Source: CAYFLR01 sp964343805 (GTDB lineage: Bacteria > Bdellovibrionota_B > Oligoflexia > CAYFLR01). From it: DNA of 56,187 nt. The DNA is taken from positions 1 through 56,187 of the forward strand of contig CAYFLR010000038.1 in NCBI GenBank assembly GCA_964343805.1, read 5' to 3'. The notes below the pieces were generated by a model, which worked only from the letters and a program-made list of their open reading frames with translations, was not told where the DNA came from and did no database searches. Shown piece after piece: positions 26,368 to 36,021 of the stretch (within the stretch, counting starts at the first letter, position 1; each line of letters starts with the position of its first letter). Position numbers and translations under genes: made by a program.

Positions 26368-29300
26368 ATGGGTATTTTTTCTAAGATGTCTCTCCTTTTT
26401 GGAGGGATTGTTATTTTTATTACCCTCCCATTTCTCTATCTTTTTAACTGGTTTCAGGAAGAATTTGAGTCGGAAGTTAAACAAAATGTGGTGTTCTTCG
26501 CTGAAGAGTCATTAGATAGAGTTGAAATCTTTGTTAATACCCAGCTTACAGTGTGGCAAGCCTATAGCCAGAACCCCTCACTGCATAAATTATTACAGGC
26601 ACCTGATCCACAATCTCCCCTTATCAAATCAGAGATCCAAAAAGATCTAGACTATTATTTTAATGTGCATAATAGTCAGTGCTCTTCTCGTTGTTTTTAT
26701 AAAACTACACTCTACTTACCTTCGGGAGAAAACCTTCTTTCCACCTCCAATGATACAGCACCTGTCAATCCTCAAGAGAATTGGTGGCAACAAGCAGAGA
26801 AAAAATCAAATTACTTTGAAGGGGTGACACAAGATCCCAATAACCACCTATTAGGAATGAATTTAAGTCAGATAATAAGAAGTAGTGAAGGTTCGTTGTT
26901 AGGAATTATCAAAGTCCGTGTAGCTTTTCAACCAATCATTGATCTGTTATTGGATCGACTTAAAGGAGGGGGACACAATCATCATGAAAACATGTCTTTT
27001 CATTTAGTAGATAAGGGGAAACGGGTGATTTATTCCTCCGAAGAACATAGTTTTAACCAACTGATTCCTGAGATGATGTCCGGCCGTCAGGGGACTTTTG
27101 TTGCTCCGGGATTTTATCATCAAAAGCAGGATAGCTTTTATGGTCAAGCAAAACCTCATTTATTTAAAGAGTTAAAAGGGCTTGGTTGGAGTCTATTGGT
27201 TGAGCACCACACTAGTGAAATATTTGAGAAGGTAAGAAAAAGAAAGCAGAGGGTGTACATGACGATTCTCATCCTTGTTTTTCTGACTTTCTTGGGAATT
27301 ATTTATTTTTCTTATCGTTTGCGCAGATCCATCATGATTTTACAAGAAGCGGCAGAGCTGGTGGGGGAGGGTAAATTTGGCCATCAAATTAGATTGAGAG
27401 GTCAGGGGGAAATGAGGGAACTGCAGAAGTCATTCAATGAAATGTCCCAAAGGCTCTATTCCACTGCCTTGTCTAAGGATTATTTTGAGTCAATTTTTCA
27501 ATCCATTTCGGATATCATTCTGGTTTTAGATGAGGATGGCCATATTCAGTCCATCAACCGTGCGGGAGAAAAGCTTTTAGGCTACTCAGAGAAAGACATC
27601 CTAAATAAATCCTTTATTNNNNNNNNNNGCTGATTCCAGAAACCGAACTGTCTCTCTCTACCTTGTTAAAAAATCTCCAATTGACTGATGACTATCAACT
27701 GGACAAACTCGTACTAAAAAATCAGGATGGGCAAGAACTCATCACTCATTTGTCCGCATTGAAAATTAGACAGCAAGGCTCAACTTCTGATCGTATAATC
27801 TGTACAATAAGGGATATGACAGATATTCGCAGTTATCAAGAGGAGATGAAAAGAAGTCTAGAGTTATTAGAGGTGCTTAACAAAATGCTTCTGTTAGCTA
27901 ATTCAGGGGCCAATTCTACCCAACTACTAGAAGAGATTTTAGATATCATTCTTTCCGCTCCAGGATGTAATTTCCAAAAAAAGGGTTGTATTTTCTTAGT
28001 AGAAAAGGACCCTAAAGTTCTAAAGTTAAGAACTTACCGTCACCTGGATGCATCCTTGCATGAGAAATGTGGAATGGTCCCTTTTGGTGAATGTCTTTGT
28101 GGAAAAGCTGCTCAAACAAAAACTAAAGTCTATTCAAAGTGTGTAGAAAGTGATCATACCATCAGTTTTTCTGGGATGAAGTCTCACGGTCATTACTGTC
28201 TTCCCCTTATGAATGCCAATGAGATATTGGGGGTGCTAAATGTTTACCTACCTTCGGGTCATGAGCACAATGCAACTGAGGAGCAATTTTTAGAATCGGT
28301 GGCCTCCACGCTAGCAACTATTTTGGTACGGGCGCGAATTGAAGTGGAGAAAGAGGAGATGCAAGGGCAATTGATCCAGTCTGCTAAAATGGCTTCGGTG
28401 GGGACTCTTGCCGCGGGGGTGGCCCATGAGCTAAATAACCCTCTAACTGTGGTACTCGGCATGTCCAGTATGCTTATGAAAGATCAAAAAGTGCCAGAAA
28501 AAGTACTGCTTTTGGCTGAGGATATGAATAAAAATGCCCACCGTATGCGGAGTATTATTGATCATCTGCGCACCTTTTCTCGAAAAAGCCATAAAACAGT
28601 CCTTTCCCCAATCTGCCTTTTAGAAACAATCCATGATGCAACCAGTTTTTTAAAATCTCAATTGGCGGTGAATCAGGTTTCCTTTCAATTAGAAGCCCCT
28701 TTTCCCCATTGCTACATCTTAGGGGATAAAACCCAAATTGAAAGTGTTTTCCAAAACCTGTTGGTGAACAGTCGGGATGCCTTTGCCTTGGTGAAGGATG
28801 ATCGGGGAAAACAAATAAGCCTCACTGTGGCAGAGAGGGATGGTAACTGGACGCTTCGCTATCAGGATAATGCCTCTGGTATGAGTAAAAAGGTATTGGC
28901 CAACATTTTTGATCCTTTTTATACCACTAAAGAAGCAGGAAAGGGGACGGGCCTCGGAATGTCCATTACCCACAACATCATTAAAGATCATGGGGGAAGT
29001 ATCACTGTAACAAGTTCTCCTGGAGAGGGATCTTGCTTTGAATTCTATTTTCCTGTCTCTAACGAAGTCCCCCCATCAACAGATAGTCGGGATGATCGAG
29101 CGAATGCTCGCAATGATGCTAAACAGGGTACCTACAAACCCTCCTTGTTGTTGGTGGAAGACGATCTAGAAGTGGCGAAATACATAGAAGCTTTATTAAG
29201 TGCACATTTTATTGTCACTAAGTACATCGACCCGCGTAAGGCTTTGCATAAACTATCAGAGGACACCTACGATATGGTCCTCACCGATCTTAAAATGCCC

Positions 29301-29501
29301 TGGGCTTCTGGATTTGATATTTTTTACAAAGCAAAAGAGTGTCAGCCTGAAACTCCCGTGGTGGTCATGTCTGGGTTTACCGATCAGCAAAGTCAAGTGG
29401 ATCGAATTTTAAACGAAGGCGCTGCGGGCTATCTACCTAAACCCTTCATAGATGAGCAGGAAGTGATATCCATGCTGAACAACCTATTGAAGCAAAAGTA
29501 A
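26368..29501 (+). CDS. Hybrid sensor histidine kinase (sensor-HAMP-PAS-GAF-HisKA-HATPase-REC), interrupted by a 10-N gap
   Basis: One gene split by Ns at 27619-27628. N-terminal part: membrane segment (about 8-28), periplasmic sensor region (29-290, possibly Cache-like), second membrane segment, HAMP (GEGKFGHQIRLRGQGEM) and PAS start (FESIFQSISDIILVLDEDGHI). After the gap: rest of PAS, a GAF-like domain (CGKAAQTK...HGHYCLPLM), HisKA with AAGVAHELNNPL, HATPase (NLLVNSRDAF, GTGLGMSITHNII) and a C-terminal receiver (LLVEDD, LTDLKMPWASG). The frames on the two sides of the gap differ if exactly 10 bases are missing: that reading gives a TGA at 27631. The true gap is therefore not 10 bases or there is a frameshift. 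The former is more likely. Confidence 0.88.
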
Positions 29502-29568
29502 GTTTTTTTCTAATATTTATATAAAAGCAACCGATAGGAGGGAACCGGCTGGATGAAGGGGATAAGTT

Positions 29569-30036
29569 ATGTCAAAATTTTCAATTGAACAACTAGAAGG
29601 AGTCTTTATTGTTAAAGGTTCCATAGATGAAAAGTCTGATCTATCAAAACTCACCCGTTGTGAGGACCCTGAGATTACTATCAATCTCAAGGGAGTTAAT
29701 AGAATCGGCTCCTATGGTATCAAAAATTGGATTCTCATGTTAGCTAAACTGCAAGGCAAGAAGATTATCTATCAAGAGTGTTCTCCTGCTTTTGTTGAGC
29801 AAATGAATTTGATTGTAAAAATGATAGAAGGGGTAGAAGTTGAGTCCTTTTTGCTGCCTTTTATCTGCCATCCTTGTCAAAAAGAGGTCTCCTATTTAGT
29901 GTCCTTTTCTGCCGCGCAGGATGAAAAATTTATGGAAAATCTGGATCATATTTTTACCTGTGAAATTTGTAAAGAGCATATGGAATTTAATGACTGGCCT
30001 GAAGAGTATTTTGGATTTATGGATAAGGCCTCCTAA
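29569..30036 (+). CDS. STAS-like protein with a C-terminal CxxC zinc-type pair
   Basis: 155 residues. The first ~95 match a STAS-like fold (ITINLKGVNRIGSYGIKNWILMLAKLQGKKIIYQEC...FVEQMNLI), as in anti-sigma-factor antagonists, but the usual phospho-Ser position reads GSYGIKNW, where Ser or Tyr could serve. The C-terminal part has CHPC and CEIC, four cysteines that could bind zinc. AAGGGG precedes the ATG. It is downstream of the receiver/hybrid-kinase pair and may be its output or switch protein. That role is inferred from position. Confidence 0.7.
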   Translation: MSKFSIEQLEGVFIVKGSIDEKSDLSKLTRCEDPEITINLKGVNRIGSYGIKNWILMLAKLQGKKIIYQECSPAFVEQMNLIVKMIEGVEVESFLLPFICHPCQKEVSYLVSFSAAQDEKFMENLDHIFTCEICKEHMEFNDWPEEYFGFMDKAS

Positions 30037-30051
30037 AAATAAGAGTTAACT

Positions 30052-30870
30052 ATGGGCTATGGCCGTTTTTTTATCTTAGTTTTACTATTTATTATTACCT
30101 CTTTTTGTTTTTCTAGCTGTCTTTATAGAATACCTGAAAAGAGTGATGTTAAAGTTCTCTATGGACAGGAGATACCTCTAACCACCCTTCCAGAGGTTGT
30201 GAGGATCAGTTTTTTTCAAAAGCAAGATTCTTTAGATTTAACTCCTAGAACCTGCACCGGCACTATTATTCGTGAGAAAAAGCATAGTAAATGGACTCTT
30301 TTTGTACTTACAGCGGCCCATTGCACCACTGATTTGATGAAAGATAATCAAGACCGCCCTCGCATTTGGCTTCCGGCCTTTCCTTCCGTCAAAATTGAAG
30401 CCATCCATCGTCACCCCGATTATGACAAAGAAGATAAACTTCATTTAAGAGATGTTGCCCTGCTCCGATTTAACCAGCATTTATCCTCTCAAATTTCTTT
30501 AAGCCAAAAGCCAATAGAAACAGGAAAAAAAGTTACGATAGTGGGCTTTGGACAGATTCATCCAGAGCTGCCTTTAGGGGGTAATAAGAAGTTTAAAGGA
30601 AGTAACAAATATCTACCGGGTCATCCATTTGAATACACCAATGACGGAGAAAACCTTATTCGTAATTTAATTTATCTCTTTGAAAACCATGGCTCTATTA
30701 CCGCCTCAGGAGATTCTGGGGGTCCACTATTAAGTGAAACAAATACCATTTATGGAGTCTTAGTAACCGGCAATAATCAAACCAATTACCCCAATCGCAA
30801 CAGTGTTTATGTCGATGTCCATCACCCCAAGGTGCGTGGTTTTTTAGAAAAGTATATTGAGTTACCTTGA
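30052..30870 (+). CDS. Trypsin-like (S1) serine protease lipoprotein
   Basis: 272 residues. Signal and lipobox FCFSSC give Cys23. The S1 catalytic triad is complete: His90 in LTAAHC, Asp134 in HLRDVALLRF and Ser222 in SGDSGGPLL. Paired Cys at 68 and 91 suits the usual disulfide. It should be a lipid-anchored envelope or surface protease; specificity is not evident. It starts 15 bases after the STAS-like gene and may be co-transcribed, although the functional link is unclear. It converges on the amylase gene, one base away. Confidence 0.9.
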   Translation: MGYGRFFILVLLFIITSFCFSSCLYRIPEKSDVKVLYGQEIPLTTLPEVVRISFFQKQDSLDLTPRTCTGTIIREKKHSKWTLFVLTAAHCTTDLMKDNQDRPRIWLPAFPSVKIEAIHRHPDYDKEDKLHLRDVALLRFNQHLSSQISLSQKPIETGKKVTIVGFGQIHPELPLGGNKKFKGSNKYLPGHPFEYTNDGENLIRNLIYLFENHGSITASGDSGGPLLSETNTIYGVLVTGNNQTNYPNRNSVYVDVHHPKVRGFLEKYIELP

Positions 30871-30871
30871 A

Positions 30872-32779
30872 CTAGTAAATAAGCACAATAGATTCATAGT
30901 TTTTAATTTTTACCTTTAGAGTATCCTTTATAGTATAAGGTTTAGAGGTAAGGAGATCCAAATAGGTTCCCGCTTTAAAGCGCAGTCCTTTTAAATTGAA
31001 CACATCCTCTTGGTTTCCGTATAGAAAATTGATGGAAGAGACTACTAAGAGACAGTGCTTTAGATCTTGGGTACATCTTTCATAAGCTACCACAAGATCT
31101 TGGCGATCAAACTCTGTCTTAGCTAAAGAACTACATCCCCTGGTGGGAAAATTCTTCGAAGGGACATCCATAAATCTTAAATCTCCTTCTCGAAAGACTG
31201 GGTTATACTCTGGATTTCTATGACCATCTTTGATCTTTTGTCGCAAAGAGCTAATTCTTTGAATGAGCCTGGTGAGCTTTGGGTCAGACAATTCAAAACC
31301 TAAGGAGGTTTGGGCCATCGGACGCGAACAAAAACCTTCTCTTTGGAAAGGGTAGCAGGGGAGGGGGAGGTTTTGAAGGGTCGCGTAATAGAGGGTGGGG
31401 ATTCCTCTTAGCGTAAGTAGATTAAGATGAGCTTGATATATTGCAGCTTCCCTGTTTATTTTTTTTCCGGCTCCATCTAATTGAGGATGGCATCCTGCAA
31501 ATTTTTCATAAGGGAGCATGTGATGATGCCCCATGAGTTCTTGATCATGATTGTCAATAAAAGTAACCACATCCTTTCCCAACCATAGGTTGTTTTTATT
31601 TTTCATATCTTTGGCTAGACTGGCTTTTTTTAGTTTTTCCACATTAAAATGTTTTCCTCCTCGATCGCTATAGACATCTCTCAATGATTCCGCCAAAGAA
31701 AAATCAAAGAAGGGAATATGCTGGTCTTTGACTTTAATTGAATTCAAAAGTTTGATACTGCCGGGATCAAACTCTCCAGCACCGTAATACTCTCCGATCA
31801 AAATGAGAGACGAGGCGAGAGCCCCTTTTTTGCCTTCTAGCACTCGCTGTTTTTTTATGGTGAGGAATTTTTCTGCCGCAAAACTGCTGATCTCTTTGAT
31901 AAAGGCGGGAGAGATGTTGCGGTAGGTATCTATCCGAAGACCATCAATGTCCATCTCTAACCATTTATTTAAGGCCGCTTTAAAATAGTTGATCAGTTCA
32001 GGATATCTATCATTTAAATCAGGGAGGTTGTAAATGGGCTGGACTACATCTCCACAAGTTTCAAAGGGAATTCCCAAGGTTTCACAGTAAGACGAAGGGG
32101 GGCTTTTTTGAAATGCCGCATGAAACCAATTGGTTTTAACCATCTGATGGTCAGACACTTCGCTTATAAAGGGAGGGACGAAGAGGGCTTGCAACTGGCC
32201 CTCTTGTTCTAATAATCCCCATTCATGAAATTTAAAGTGATGAGGTTTTGAATCCTTTAGAGGGACCGGGCTGGTATGGTTAAAGTTAAAATCTACGATT
32301 ATTTTGATTCCCTGCTGATGAAGTTTTTTTACCAGAAGTTTAAAGAGTTCCCAATCATGTTCACCCTGATTGGTAATATGGGGATCCATAGAAAACCAAT
32401 CTTTGGGCCAATAGCCATGATAGGAGGTGTGCCCATTGTTCATAACCAGAGCTTGCAAAAGGGGAGGAGATATCCAAAGAGCAGTGAATCCTATTTTTTT
32501 TATGTTTGCCACTTCTTCTAAGATGCCTTGTAAATCTCCACCAAAATATTTTCCAGGATCCTTCCTTTGTTCATCGAGAAGTATTTTGGCGTAGTGAGCC
32601 GGTGCCGCCTCTCCTCGGTATCTTAAACCCTTGGGAACATTATTGTTTGGGTTTCCATCTTTAAATCGGTCGGTCACAATTTGTAAGATGATCTCATCTT
32701 CAATGGCGGTCAAAAATTCCGCCTTTGCTTGGTTAATTAAAATCAAAAAAAGGAAAAACCCCAGTGCCCAGCTTCTCAT
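30872..32779 (-). CDS. Exported GH13 alpha-amylase-family enzyme
   Basis: 635 residues with signal peptide (MRSWALGFFLFLILINQAKA). The GH13 conserved regions are in order: IIVDFNFNHTS (I), GLRIDTYRN with the nucleophile-type Asp284 (II), ILIGEYYG with acid/base Glu330 (III) and VTFIDNHD with Asp412 (IV). WFHAAFQ and DLNDRYPELINYFKAALNKWLE fit cyclomaltodextrinase or CGTase-like relatives. It should hydrolyse or transfer alpha-1,4-glucans outside the cytoplasm. A C-terminal beta domain is present (about 560-635). It starts 6 bases after the preceding gene stop, so the two are co-transcribed. Exact activity is not determinable. Confidence 0.92.
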   Translation of the reverse strand: MRSWALGFFLFLILINQAKAEFLTAIEDEIILQIVTDRFKDGNPNNNVPKGLRYRGEAAPAHYAKILLDEQRKDPGKYFGGDLQGILEEVANIKKIGFTALWISPPLLQALVMNNGHTSYHGYWPKDWFSMDPHITNQGEHDWELFKLLVKKLHQQGIKIIVDFNFNHTSPVPLKDSKPHHFKFHEWGLLEQEGQLQALFVPPFISEVSDHQMVKTNWFHAAFQKSPPSSYCETLGIPFETCGDVVQPIYNLPDLNDRYPELINYFKAALNKWLEMDIDGLRIDTYRNISPAFIKEISSFAAEKFLTIKKQRVLEGKKGALASSLILIGEYYGAGEFDPGSIKLLNSIKVKDQHIPFFDFSLAESLRDVYSDRGGKHFNVEKLKKASLAKDMKNKNNLWLGKDVVTFIDNHDQELMGHHHMLPYEKFAGCHPQLDGAGKKINREAAIYQAHLNLLTLRGIPTLYYATLQNLPLPCYPFQREGFCSRPMAQTSLGFELSDPKLTRLIQRISSLRQKIKDGHRNPEYNPVFREGDLRFMDVPSKNFPTRGCSSLAKTEFDRQDLVVAYERCTQDLKHCLLVVSSINFLYGNQEDVFNLKGLRFKAGTYLDLLTSKPYTIKDTLKVKIKNYESIVLIY

Positions 32780-32785
32780 AAAAAT

Positions 32786-33568
32786 TTACCAACACTTTTG
32801 AGGATTGAGGTTTTTGATTAAATCATTATTACTTTCGGCGGTTTTAGAAACTTGATCTAGAGGATGGTTATAATAAAAATTTGGATCATAGGAGGCTTGG
32901 TACAATGGATAGCAAAGATTCACTTCTTCTCCATAATCACTGGTCCAATATCTCACTCGGCTCAAAGTTTCTACATAGAAAGCAACTCGGGTATTGCATG
33001 GAGAGTCATACCAATTGTAGGAGGATACTGAGAACTGCAGATTGTGATAATCGGGTGTGTTTATTTGCCTATGTTTGGCATAATAGTTCCTTGTTTCTTT
33101 AAAATCCCCTTTTTGATAGTGAACGCCCACTCCCACAATGGGACTGCCATTAATCCAACCGTTATCCAGATTCTTTAAATAAAAAGACATATAATGAGAT
33201 TTAAAACGTGAATACTGCTCATAGGAGACCAGTTTATCAATAAAGACTTCACAGTGATTGGCTTTCAGGTTGAGAACAGGCTGGATGTTGAACTGGGACT
33301 CGGCTGTTATTAAAATTTCATTGTTATCTGATAGTATAGTAAATTGATGAATACAAACTGCCTGCTGCTCCACTTTTTTTATCTTATCCCAAATGGCATA
33401 ATATTTACTGTCATATTTAGGTGGTTCTCCCTTATCAATTTCAAGCTTGAGATGATCTCCACTGGATTCTTCAATTAATGTGTGACTATCTGCTAAATAG
33501 CCACAAATTGAGGAAGCTGTTAAGGGTGAGGATAGAGAAATAAAAACTAGAATTAAAAACCATTTCAT
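32786..33568 (-). CDS. Exported protein of unknown function
   Basis: 260 residues with signal peptide (MKWFLILVFISLSSPLTA) after AAGGAG. The mature protein contains seven Cys (C22, C72, C108, C194 and others), and many Tyr/Asn/His residues in segments such as YYAKHRQINTPDYHNLQF. No family recognised. It sits directly upstream of the amylase gene in the same transcript. A role in polysaccharide binding or use is plausible from context only. Confidence 0.65.
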   Translation of the reverse strand: MKWFLILVFISLSSPLTASSICGYLADSHTLIEESSGDHLKLEIDKGEPPKYDSKYYAIWDKIKKVEQQAVCIHQFTILSDNNEILITAESQFNIQPVLNLKANHCEVFIDKLVSYEQYSRFKSHYMSFYLKNLDNGWINGSPIVGVGVHYQKGDFKETRNYYAKHRQINTPDYHNLQFSVSSYNWYDSPCNTRVAFYVETLSRVRYWTSDYGEEVNLCYPLYQASYDPNFYYNHPLDQVSKTAESNNDLIKNLNPQKCW

Positions 33569-33666
33569 CGCATACTCCTTAGGTAAAAGTCATAAAGTGG
33601 CCCCCAATATAAAGCGATTTTTGAATTGGCGTTAACGATGATTCATCTAAGAATTTAGAATATTCG

Positions 33667-34461
33667 TCAAGGTGTTTTTAAGAGGGGAAGAATGTGAAAG
33701 GGGGTATAATGATGAGGAGCCAAGCTTTGCCCTTGGCAGAAAAAGACGCAGAAAGAGCTTTTTTCCTTATTTTTGGACTCAAGGAAATGATCAAAATAAC
33801 GAATTAAGTCATGGATAAGAGCGAGTCGATTTTGCAAGAGGTTTTTAAATGCCTCATGCCCAGCGTTGGTATTGTAGTACATGAATAAGAGATGATCCTG
33901 ATAAGCATTCCACTCGGAACGGAGTTTCCATGCTTCTTTAAGAGGTCGCTGCACTCTTTTATCAAGAAAGAAACCTTTGAACCAAGAGTCTAGTTTTTCC
34001 GGTGAACAAGCTTTAATTCCCTTGGCCAGTTTATTTTCCGTTGCGGGTTTATAGTCATGACTGAGTAGCGCCATAAGAATATCAAAAAGCTCCATGGTGT
34101 CATGGAATATATAGTCGCGAATGCCCTCTTTTAACTCTTTGGGATCGGATTCGTCATCCAAAAGTGCGTGCTCTGTTTCCATTTTGAGCATTTCATCTTC
34201 CAGGTAACCTAAGATATCAATGCAGCTGGTTTTTAATGATTTTGCCGATTTTATAAGGTCTTGCATGGTTATGGAATAGGGACTCTTCTTACTGCTGATG
34301 GTGTATTTATTCCACCATTCATTAAAGGCTTTGATGGTTTTAAAGTCAGGGGGAGAACTTTCATAGGTTTTTGATTTTGAAAGGGGGACATCTCTCTTTT
34401 TACAGCCCATGAAGACCGTAATAAGACTGAATAATAGTACTAAAAGGATTTTATAGTCCAT
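33667..34461 (-). CDS. Lipoprotein of unknown function
   Basis: 264 residues. MDYKILLVLLFSLITVFMGC gives a lipobox with Cys20, followed by KKRDVPLSKS. The mature part is helical and charged, without recognised motifs; Cys occurs in late FCVFFCQGQS. AAGGAGAAAG precedes the ATG. It is divergent from the tryptophanase gene, about 170 bases away. A 98-base gap separates it from the gene below. Family unknown. Confidence 0.7.
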   Translation of the reverse strand: MDYKILLVLLFSLITVFMGCKKRDVPLSKSKTYESSPPDFKTIKAFNEWWNKYTISSKKSPYSITMQDLIKSAKSLKTSCIDILGYLEDEMLKMETEHALLDDESDPKELKEGIRDYIFHDTMELFDILMALLSHDYKPATENKLAKGIKACSPEKLDSWFKGFFLDKRVQRPLKEAWKLRSEWNAYQDHLLFMYYNTNAGHEAFKNLLQNRLALIHDLIRYFDHFLESKNKEKSSFCVFFCQGQSLAPHHYTPFHILPLLKTP

Positions 34462-34512
34462 TTCTTTCTCCTTGATGGCTCAACCTTGAATCCCCATTTA
34501 ATCAGAACCGGC

Positions 34513-34578
34513 CATGGCTGTCATCTTAATTTGGAAAAACAGGTTGCATCTCCCTCTTATTTTATCTATTTTTGGATG
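34513..34578 (+). promoter_or_regulatory. Possible TnaC-like leader ORF upstream of tnaA
   Basis: A 21-codon frame (MAVILIWKNRLHLPLILSIFG) lies 51 bases before tnaA and has a single Trp at position 7. TnaC leaders carry a key Trp, but here the downstream Asp and the final Pro of known TnaC peptides are absent and no clear ribosome binding site is seen. Regulation by tryptophan is therefore unproven. Confidence 0.2.
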
Positions 34579-34629
34579 AACCTCCATAGTTTAACTCATT
34601 TATACCGGATTGGAAATAAGGGGCGGGAT

Positions 34630-36009
34630 ATGACAAAAGAGATACAAACCAGAACCGTATTTGAACCTTTTAAAATCAAGAGTGTTGAACCCATTCCTAT
34701 CCTCTCAATCGAGGAGAGGATGAAACTTATTAAAGAGAATTGCTACAATCTCTTTTTCCTTCCCTCGAGTGCCGTGACTTTTGATTTTTTAACCGATAGT
34801 GGGACAGGTGCCATGTCTTCCGAACAGTGGGCCGCCATTATGCGTGGTGATGAATCCTATGCCGGATCAGATAGTTTTAAACGCTTCGAACAGGTTGTGC
34901 AAGAAACCACTGGTATGGAGCACATCATTCCAACTCATCAAGGGAGAGCCGCTGAGTTTCTTACCATGAAAACCTTAGTAAAAGAGGGTGATATTGTTAT
35001 TGGTAACACTCATTTTGATACGACTCGGGCCAATATTGAAATGTCAGGAGCTGAAGCTCTTGATATGCCCTTTATAGCCGAGGATGAAAACTACTCCTTT
35101 AAAGGCAATATGGATTTGGAAAAACTTTCAGCCTTTATTAAAGAACACCGATCAAAAATACCTATGGTGATTCTTACCATTACCAATAATTCAGTCGGGG
35201 GACAGCCCGTCTCTATGGAGAACATCGCTCAAACCGCTAAGATCGTCAAAGATGCTGGTATTCTATTTTTTCTTGATATTGCCCGTTTTGCAGAAAACGC
35301 CTTTTTTATTAAGCAAAGAGAAACTGGATTTGAGAATAAAACCATTGAACAAATTGCCCTGCAGCAGTTTTCATATGCTGATGGAGTCATGATGAGTGCG
35401 AAGAAAGATGGTTTTGGTAACATTGGGGGATTTATAGCTCTTCGCGATACAAAAATGGCTAAAGAGATCCGGTCTTTAATGGTATTAACGGAAGGCTTTC
35501 CTACCTACGGAGGCTTAGCAGGTAGAGATCTAGATGCACTCGCGGTAGGTTTAAGAGAAATTTTAGATGAAAATTATTTGACCTATCGAACCCGTTCAGT
35601 AGAGTATTTTGCCAGAGGGATTGAGGATGCCGGTTTAAAAGTTGTCACTCCCGTGGGAGGGCATGCCGTCTATGTAGATGCCGGTGCCTCTTTGCCCCAC
35701 TTAAAGCCGTTAGATTTCCCCGGTCAATCCTTATCAATTGCCATGTATGAACATCTTGGAATTCGTGGGGTGGAGGTAGGAAGTGTGATGCTGGGGAAAA
35801 AAGATAAAGATACAGGGGAAGAGATTCCTGCACCGAAAGAGCTGGTTCGCTTTGCCATGCCTCGCAGGGTTTATACTCAAAGTCATATCGACTATATCAT
35901 TGAAGTGCTCTCTCATGTTGCACCTCAGTTTAAAAAATTACCTGGGTATAAAATCACCAAAGAACCTCCTTTCCTCAGGCATTTTAATGCTCATTTTGCT
36001 CCAAAATAA
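34630..36009 (+). CDS. tnaA: Tryptophanase (beta-eliminating lyase family)
   Basis: 459 residues, close to the 460-470 of tryptophanases and tyrosine phenol-lyases. Aligned landmarks: LTDSGTGAMS, MRGDESYAGS, IPTHQGRAAE, ITNNSVGGQPVS, FLDIARFAENAFFIKQRE, the PLP-lysine motif MSAKKD (K258/K259), VLTEGFPTYGGLAGRD and LLRF-type C-terminal LVRFAMPR. SAKKD fits tryptophanase, but the following NIGGF is also found in tyrosine phenol-lyase, so the substrate is not certain. Tryptophanase releases indole, pyruvate and ammonia from L-tryptophan. The ATG at 34630 has a G-rich ribosome binding site; longer in-frame starts lack support. The cyclase-like gene follows 12 bases later. Confidence 0.88.
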   Translation: MTKEIQTRTVFEPFKIKSVEPIPILSIEERMKLIKENCYNLFFLPSSAVTFDFLTDSGTGAMSSEQWAAIMRGDESYAGSDSFKRFEQVVQETTGMEHIIPTHQGRAAEFLTMKTLVKEGDIVIGNTHFDTTRANIEMSGAEALDMPFIAEDENYSFKGNMDLEKLSAFIKEHRSKIPMVILTITNNSVGGQPVSMENIAQTAKIVKDAGILFFLDIARFAENAFFIKQRETGFENKTIEQIALQQFSYADGVMMSAKKDGFGNIGGFIALRDTKMAKEIRSLMVLTEGFPTYGGLAGRDLDALAVGLREILDENYLTYRTRSVEYFARGIEDAGLKVVTPVGGHAVYVDAGASLPHLKPLDFPGQSLSIAMYEHLGIRGVEVGSVMLGKKDKDTGEEIPAPKELVRFAMPRRVYTQSHIDYIIEVLSHVAPQFKKLPGYKITKEPPFLRHFNAHFAPK

Positions 36010-36021
36010 AACAGGTATTTT

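Noticed and set aside
26368..29501. Hybrid kinase as two separate genes
   Set aside because: The break coincides with the N-run; the PAS, GAF, HisKA and receiver order is continuous across it.
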